Shown here piece after piece: positions 6,455-9,973 of a stretch of DNA of 9,973 bases. A program made the translations under genes and the position numbers. Numbering within the stretch: position 1 is the first letter of the stretch; the number at the start of each line of letters is the position of its first letter. A model generated the notes under the pieces. That model did not search any database, was not told the DNA's origin, and was given only the letters and a program-made list of their open reading frames with translations. The stretch spans positions 1 through 9,973 of the forward strand of contig CAZBGQ010000027.1 of NCBI GenBank assembly GCA_964491515.1, in the 5' to 3' direction. Origin of the DNA: CAZBGQ01 sp964491515. Its GTDB lineage: Bacteria > Patescibacteriota > Gracilibacteria > UBA1369 > UBA12473.

Positions 6455-7798
6455 ATGACAGAACAAAATGGAAACGCACTAGAAAATGCCTTGAAACAAA
6501 TTCAAGCATGGTTTGTAAATGGGGAATTCGACAAAGTCATTCAAGGCTGCAATGAAATTTTAAAGTCCGTCCCCAACAACAGCATCGCACAAGATTTACT
6601 CAAAAAAGCAGAAGAATCAAAAAACCCACCCCCCCCCCCCCCCCCTCCTACACCTGCACCGGCGTCAACCCCAGATCCTACTCCCGCACCTGCCGAAGAA
6701 ATTCCAACCCCTCCTGCTCAAAATCCTGAACCGATACCGGCTCCAATTCCAGAACCTCCAGCCCCAGCCGCTGCACCACTACCAACAGCAGAGCCTAGTG
6801 CCTTACCTGGCCCACCTCCGCCTCCCGGAGCCCCGATCCCTACACCACTACCAGCAGCAGAGCCTGATGCTCTACCTGGACCACCTCCGCCTCCCGGTGC
6901 ACCTATTCCTGCACCACTACCAACAGCAGAGCCTGGAGCCTTACCTGGACCACCACCCCCTCCCGGAGCACCATTACCGATGCCAACTCCAGACATGCCA
7001 ATTCCTGCACCACTACCCATGCCTGCCGGCAACGTTCCAATTCCTATGCCCGCAAGTTCTGTTCCCGAACACCACAAAAAGCATTCCCTAATAGTAAACA
7101 TGGCCATTCTAGCCGGAATCATACTGATTGGATTTGCATTAGTTTGGGGATATCACACCTTCCTTGGCGATGACACTACCGAAGAAACACCCGCTATCAC
7201 CGATGACAATGGGACAGCCACTGATGACATCATTGAGCCAGACGGTAAACCTGGCCCCGCGGAAGATATTTCTGATGATGAGACAGAAGAAGAAATCACC
7301 GAGGAAACTACAGCAAGCACACTTGAAGAACGCAACGCCCAACGAAACGATGATCTAAGCACACTCGAGAGCGCTCTCATCCAATACTACGATGAATACA
7401 AAGAATATCCAGAAGCCGACATGCTCGATGACTCACTCGTTTCATATGAACTAATCGATGCAATTCCCGTGCCGCCAAACCCTGGAGAATCCTATATATA
7501 TGCTGTCTATTCCACACCAGTGGGAGCCAATCAAAGCTTCATTCTCAGTGGAGAATTCGAAGAAGACAATGGAGAATCAACCCTCTGGTCCACAGGAGAA
7601 AATATCGAAGAGCACCCAGATTACCGTGACGAAACACAACCAAATGTGATAGCAATCACCAATCCAGAGCCTACTCTAGAAACTCCAGAGAGCCCAGAAA
7701 CCCCTGAGGCTCCAGATCCTACTCCAGAGACTCCAGAAGAACCTGAAACCACCGAACCTCCAACTCATATTCCACGAACACCACGAAACGCTCGTTAA
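6455..7798 (+). CDS. Single-span membrane protein: TPR-like, proline-rich, pseudopilin-like domains
   Basis: No named family fits the whole protein. Residues 1-56 are helical and resemble one TPR-type helix pair. Residues 58-205 are proline-rich, with eight prolines at 58-65 and three 23-residue repeats at 108-176. A basic stretch (HHKKH, 206-210) precedes one membrane span at about 212-232, and the segment after it is very acidic; by the positive-inside rule the N-terminal half is cytoplasmic. After an acidic linker (about 239-290), residues 292-380 resemble the globular part of type II secretion or type IV pilus pseudopilins (RNDDLSTLESALIQYYDEY, then YP). The tail, 400-447, is Pro/Glu/Thr-rich. 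There is no prepilin peptidase site of the usual kind. It lies 20 bases upstream of pilT, which supports a pilus or envelope role. A run of 17 C's in the coding sequence could make expression switch by slippage. Confidence 0.85.
   Translation: MTEQNGNALENALKQIQAWFVNGEFDKVIQGCNEILKSVPNNSIAQDLLKKAEESKNPPPPPPPPTPAPASTPDPTPAPAEEIPTPPAQNPEPIPAPIPEPPAPAAAPLPTAEPSALPGPPPPPGAPIPTPLPAAEPDALPGPPPPPGAPIPAPLPTAEPGALPGPPPPPGAPLPMPTPDMPIPAPLPMPAGNVPIPMPASSVPEHHKKHSLIVNMAILAGIILIGFALVWGYHTFLGDDTTEETPAITDDNGTATDDIIEPDGKPGPAEDISDDETEEEITEETTASTLEERNAQRNDDLSTLESALIQYYDEYKEYPEADMLDDSLVSYELIDAIPVPPNPGESYIYAVYSTPVGANQSFILSGEFEEDNGESTLWSTGENIEEHPDYRDETQPNVIAITNPEPTLETPESPETPEAPDPTPETPEEPETTEPPTHIPRTPRNAR
6629..6645 (+). 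repeat. Poly-C tract of 17 bases within the coding region
   Basis: Seventeen C's in a row encode prolines 59-63 and part of 64. The frame is open at this length. With one C more, translation would meet TGA at 6727-6729; with one C fewer, it would stop at 7089-7091. Both stops come before or at the start of the membrane span. Such tracts slip during replication and also cause read and assembly errors. Confidence 0.9.
6776..6982 (+). repeat. Three tandem 69-base repeats (23 residues each)
   Basis: Units lie at 6776-6844, 6845-6913 and 6914-6982. Each encodes a 23-residue unit of the form PLPxAEPxALPGPPPPPGAP followed by three variable residues. The copies differ mainly at the residue before Glu-Pro, the one after Pro, and at the end. 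They form part of the proline-rich cytoplasmic region of the pseudopilin-like protein. Confidence 0.9.
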
Positions 7799-7818
7799 TC
7801 ATCACAACAAAAATAAAA

Positions 7819-8910
7819 ATGAACGACGAAACAACCACACCCATTGCCGAGCCAACAGGTGTACGAAAGCTTCTACAAACTGGAGTTCACTATAAAGCTT
7901 CTGACATCTACATCTCGACTGGTTCCAAACCAATCATTCGCGTAAATGGGGATATTTTTGCTATCGAAGAACATCCAATCCTAGACAAAGACACCGCCGA
8001 AAAATACCTCCTAGAGGTCATGAACGACACATTAAAAAAGCGACTCCAAGAAACCTCTGACCTAGATTTTTCCATTGAAGTAAAAGGCGTTGCTAGATTT
8101 CGTGTGAACATTTTCATCCAAAACAAAGGAATCAGCGGAATTTTCCGTGTAATTCCAGAAAAACCTTTCACCATAGAAGAACTCAATCTACCTAAACAAC
8201 TTCAAGATCTTACTCAACTTCGTAGCGGACTTATTCTAACCACCGGCCCCACCGGTTGCGGAAAATCAAGCACACTCGCTGCGCTCATTCACGAAATCAA
8301 TAAAAACCAAAGCAAACATATCCTGACCATTGAAGACCCTATCGAATTCAAACATACAAACGTACGATCCATCATAGAGCAACGAGAAGTTGGAACACAC
8401 ACAAGCAGCTTCGATCGCGCACTACGCGCCGCTTTACGAGAAGACCCTGACGTTATTTTAGTAGGAGAAATGCGCGACTTAGAAACCATTTCACTCGCCA
8501 TAACCGCTGCAGAAACTGGTCACCTTGTTTTCGCTTCTCTTCATACTAGTGGAGCCGCCAAATCAGTGGATCGCATGATCGACGTATTCCCCGTTGGGCA
8601 ACAAGCTCAGATCCGCACCCAACTTGCCGAAAACCTCGAAGCCATTCTCTGGCAACAACTCATTCCAGCTGAGCACGAAACTGTAAATGGAACCAAACGT
8701 GTTGCCGCAATAGAAATTCTACGCAGTAACCACGCCGTTCGAAATCTAATCCGGAAAGGAAACACCCACCAGATAGATTCCGTGATCGAAACCGGGCGCA
8801 CCGATGGAATGCAAACCATGACCAACGCTCTCAAAAACCTAAAAAAGGAAGGCCTCATCTCCGAAGAAACCATGCACGAATACCTTCCCAAGATGGTAAG
8901 TACAGAGTAA
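7819..8910 (+). CDS. pilT: Type IV pilus retraction ATPase PilT
   Basis: PilT is a hexameric cytoplasmic ATPase of the secretion-ATPase superfamily that drives pilus disassembly and twitching. The N-terminal PAS-like domain covers about 10-115. The ATPase core shows Walker A GPTGCGKSST (143-152), the Asp box ILTIEDPIEF (168-177), Walker B DPDVILVGEMRD (209-220) and the His box TGHLVFASLHT (233-243). The C-terminal AVRNLIRKGNTHQI (306-319) matches the AIRNLIRE-type motif known to be needed for retraction, which separates PilT from PilB. PilB's tetracysteine motif is absent. A length of 363 is normal for PilT. All catalytic residues visible are intact. The start at 7819 is 20 bases after the pseudopilin-like gene, in an A-rich leader without a Shine-Dalgarno sequence, so it is the last gene of the operon from 5875. 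No pilB, pilC or major pilin gene lies in this window. Confidence 0.95.
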   Translation: MNDETTTPIAEPTGVRKLLQTGVHYKASDIYISTGSKPIIRVNGDIFAIEEHPILDKDTAEKYLLEVMNDTLKKRLQETSDLDFSIEVKGVARFRVNIFIQNKGISGIFRVIPEKPFTIEELNLPKQLQDLTQLRSGLILTTGPTGCGKSSTLAALIHEINKNQSKHILTIEDPIEFKHTNVRSIIEQREVGTHTSSFDRALRAALREDPDVILVGEMRDLETISLAITAAETGHLVFASLHTSGAAKSVDRMIDVFPVGQQAQIRTQLAENLEAILWQQLIPAEHETVNGTKRVAAIEILRSNHAVRNLIRKGNTHQIDSVIETGRTDGMQTMTNALKNLKKEGLISEETMHEYLPKMVSTE

Positions 8911-8971
8911 AAAATCCCAACACCCAGGACGCAATTAACTTATTTAAAATACAAATAACAATAAACTAGAT

Positions 8972-9211
8972 ATGACCCAATCATTAAGAGAAGCCTTCGA
9001 TCAAGTATCCTCAGCCGATGACGATACAATTGAAACTGCTTTAACAGAATTTAAAGCCGCATTCGAAAGAACAGACCAGTTTAGGATTCCAGACTATGCC
9101 ACATTAGGGAGATTCGCTGACTGGTTTCAAAGTTTAGATGAAGACAGACTCCCTCCGGCCATAGTACTAAAAGTTGCAGAAATCTCCCAACTTATACAGA
9201 AAAGGTTCTAG
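8972..9211 (+). CDS. Small acidic helical orphan protein, 79 residues
   Basis: No family is recognised. The product is acidic, with no Cys, and its pattern suggests three or four amphipathic helices (about 3-10, 18-33, 42-55, 59-78). No signal peptide or membrane span is seen, so it is likely cytoplasmic. It starts 61 bases after pilT in an AT-rich gap. That gap holds TAAAAT at 8945-8950, a possible -10 without a good -35, so the gene may be read from pilT or from its own weak promoter. It ends in TAG and faces the minus-strand gene at 9267 across a 55-base gap. The codon use and base composition resemble the other plus-strand genes, although the C-over-G bias is weaker. A real gene is likely, but its short length leaves some doubt. 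Confidence 0.7.
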   Translation: MTQSLREAFDQVSSADDDTIETALTEFKAAFERTDQFRIPDYATLGRFADWFQSLDEDRLPPAIVLKVAEISQLIQKRF

Positions 9212-9266
9212 GGTTAGTCACTATCACAGGGACGAGATAAATATCTTTCTTAACTCTACATTCTTA

Positions 9267-9764
9267 CTACGAAACGTGTTGAATCGGTTGACCAGTATTC
9301 CTATCTATCAACCCATTACCTTTCCATTTTCCTGCTGAGTTATGTACCTCATATTTTAGGCATGGTACACAACGTGAAACACTAGTATCAAACCGCACTA
9401 TATCTGTAGGATCGGCGGCTCTTAAATGGGAAAATGCTACTTTAATAGCTTCTGAAGTAGCTCCATGAAAATCCATTAGGACTTGAATAGCTTCATCAGG
9501 AGTATGATCTTTTCCGAGTGTAACATTTTTATGGAATTCTTTGGGCTTAGCAGGTGCTTCGGACCTTTGAGGCTCATTAGGTTCTTGGGGTCCTGCGGAC
9601 TCATCGGCAGTCTTTGATGCTCTGTGTGCCGCTTGCATGACCCTAACCACATCCTCAGGGGTATCATCTTCTCTAAATCTTACATCAGGATTTTCCAGTA
9701 AGTCGGTTATTCTCTCAGCAGACATTGTCTCTAAAGGTTGATTTTTTCTTCGATCTCCGCTCAT
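9267..9764 (-). CDS. Orphan protein with internal duplication and CxxC, 165 residues
   Basis: Function unknown. The start at 9764 is supported by a strong promoter just upstream, and the gene ends in TAG. An internal repeat of about 24 residues, 53 residues apart, is visible: 27-50 (DVRFREDDTPEDVVRVMQ onward) against 80-103 (NVTLGKDHTPDEAIQVLM onward). Seven residues are identical, including the Asp-x-Thr-Pro core, and many others are conservative. Between the copies is a Pro/Glu/Ala-rich linker (about 55-75). The C-terminus holds CVPC at 132-135, a CxxC that could bind zinc or be redox active, and a basic Gly/Lys segment after it. There is no signal peptide or membrane span. It is the only minus-strand protein gene here and lies convergent to the 79-residue gene. 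Confidence 0.8.
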   Translation of the reverse strand: MSGDRRKNQPLETMSAERITDLLENPDVRFREDDTPEDVVRVMQAAHRASKTADESAGPQEPNEPQRSEAPAKPKEFHKNVTLGKDHTPDEAIQVLMDFHGATSEAIKVAFSHLRAADPTDIVRFDTSVSRCVPCLKYEVHNSAGKWKGNGLIDRNTGQPIQHVS

Positions 9765-9793
9765 TTTTTAGTTTATTAGTAATAACATCTATA

Positions 9794-9822
9794 ATAATAG
9801 CATAATTTTTATACTTGGTCAA
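9794..9822 (-). promoter_or_regulatory. Strong extended -10 promoter of the minus-strand gene
   Basis: Read on the minus strand, TTGACC (9822-9817) is followed after exactly 17 bases by TATTAT (9799-9794), with TGC immediately before it (extended -10). Transcription would begin near 9787 and leave a leader of about 22 bases, AT-rich and without a Shine-Dalgarno sequence. The rest of the gap up to the tRNA (9823-9922) shows no other gene. Confidence 0.7.
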
Positions 9823-9922
9823 CTTCGAGTTATCAAACTTTCCAAGAATTCGTAACCAGGTCCAAAACGCCAATTTCTAAAATTGAGACTTAAAATTACA
9901 AAATAAAAGGTGTAAATTTACC

Positions 9923-9973
9923 TGGTGGAGCTACAGGGACTCGAACCCTGGACCTCTTGCATGCCATGCAAGC
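9923..9973 (-). tRNA. tRNA-Ala(GGC), 5' part cut off by the window edge
   Basis: On the minus strand the sequence reads from position 26 of the tRNA to its end. The anticodon arm is CTTGC, loop ATGGCAT, GCAAG, giving anticodon GGC (Ala). The variable loop is AGGTC. The T arm is CAGGG, loop TTCGAGT, CCCTG, fully paired. The 3' acceptor strand TAGCTCC is followed by the discriminator A (9926) and an encoded CCA (9925-9923). About 25 bases of the D arm and 5' acceptor strand lie beyond base 9973. This matches the general bacterial tRNA-Ala(GGC) pattern. Confidence 0.95.

Noticed and set aside
6798..7091. Plus-strand frame of 97 codons inside the proline-rich gene
   Set aside because: A shadow of the repeats in another frame. 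It matters only as the frame entered if the C tract loses one base.
6718..7122. Minus-strand frame encoding a Gly-rich protein
   Set aside because: It is the reverse reading of the proline repeats (CCN codons read as GGN); no promoter or independent support.
7153..7380. Minus-strand Ser-rich frame
   Set aside because: Shadow of the acidic linker of the pseudopilin-like gene; low-complexity composition.
8945..8950. TAAAAT as a -10 box for the 79-residue gene
   Set aside because: No acceptable -35 or TGn extension at the right distance; AT-rich sequence makes this match cheap.
9235..9246. AGATA-AA-TATCT inverted repeat between the convergent genes
   Set aside because: AT-only stem with a two-base loop; too weak to call a terminator.
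9855..9926. ACCAGGT and ACCTGGT, a 7-base inverted repeat enclosing the sequence downstream of the tRNA
   Set aside because: Short, 58 bases apart, and one arm includes the tRNA CCA end; probably chance.
1..9973. CRISPR arrays, insertion sequences, prophage or toxin-antitoxin genes
   Set aside because: No spaced direct-repeat array, transposase motif, terminal inverted repeats or known defence domain was seen on either strand.

Overview
This window looks like part of a chromosome from a host-dependent or streamlined bacterium, most likely of the Candidate Phyla Radiation (Patescibacteria, possibly Peregrinibacteria or a relative). That placement is an inference. It rests on short AT-rich intergenic gaps, mostly orphan proteins, an ftsQ gene standing apart from the usual division cluster, a pilT gene beside a pseudopilin-like membrane protein, and a 184-residue protein of a type I recall, unverified, from Patescibacteria. 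The standard code fits: long frames are open with no in-frame TGA. All eight protein genes end in TAA or TAG, and none has a convincing Shine-Dalgarno sequence.

Layout. Bases 1-4609 hold a promoter and one giant gene for a 1516-residue soluble orphan protein. Bases 4625-5819 hold a second promoter, a 47-residue very basic protein, and an FtsQ/DivIB-like division protein with an Arg/Lys-rich cytoplasmic tail. Bases 5821-8910 hold a strong promoter and a three-gene operon: a 184-residue protein with a duplicated beta module, a 447-residue single-span protein with a proline-rich cytoplasmic half and a pseudopilin-like outer half, and the PilT retraction ATPase. A 79-residue acidic orphan follows at 8972-9211. 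On the minus strand lie a 165-residue orphan with its own promoter and, at the right edge, a tRNA-Ala(GGC) cut by the window end.

How the genes may work together. The 5875-8910 operon reads as a cell-envelope or type IV pilus module: PilT powers retraction and the 447-residue protein may be an accessory anchored in the membrane. Its gene carries a run of 17 C's in frame. A gain or loss of one C would cut the protein before its membrane span, so it is a candidate for phase variation. The 47-residue protein and FtsQ probably share a transcript. Four promoters share one design: a TTG-type -35, a 16-17 base spacer, an extended TGn -10, and a short leader without a ribosome binding site.
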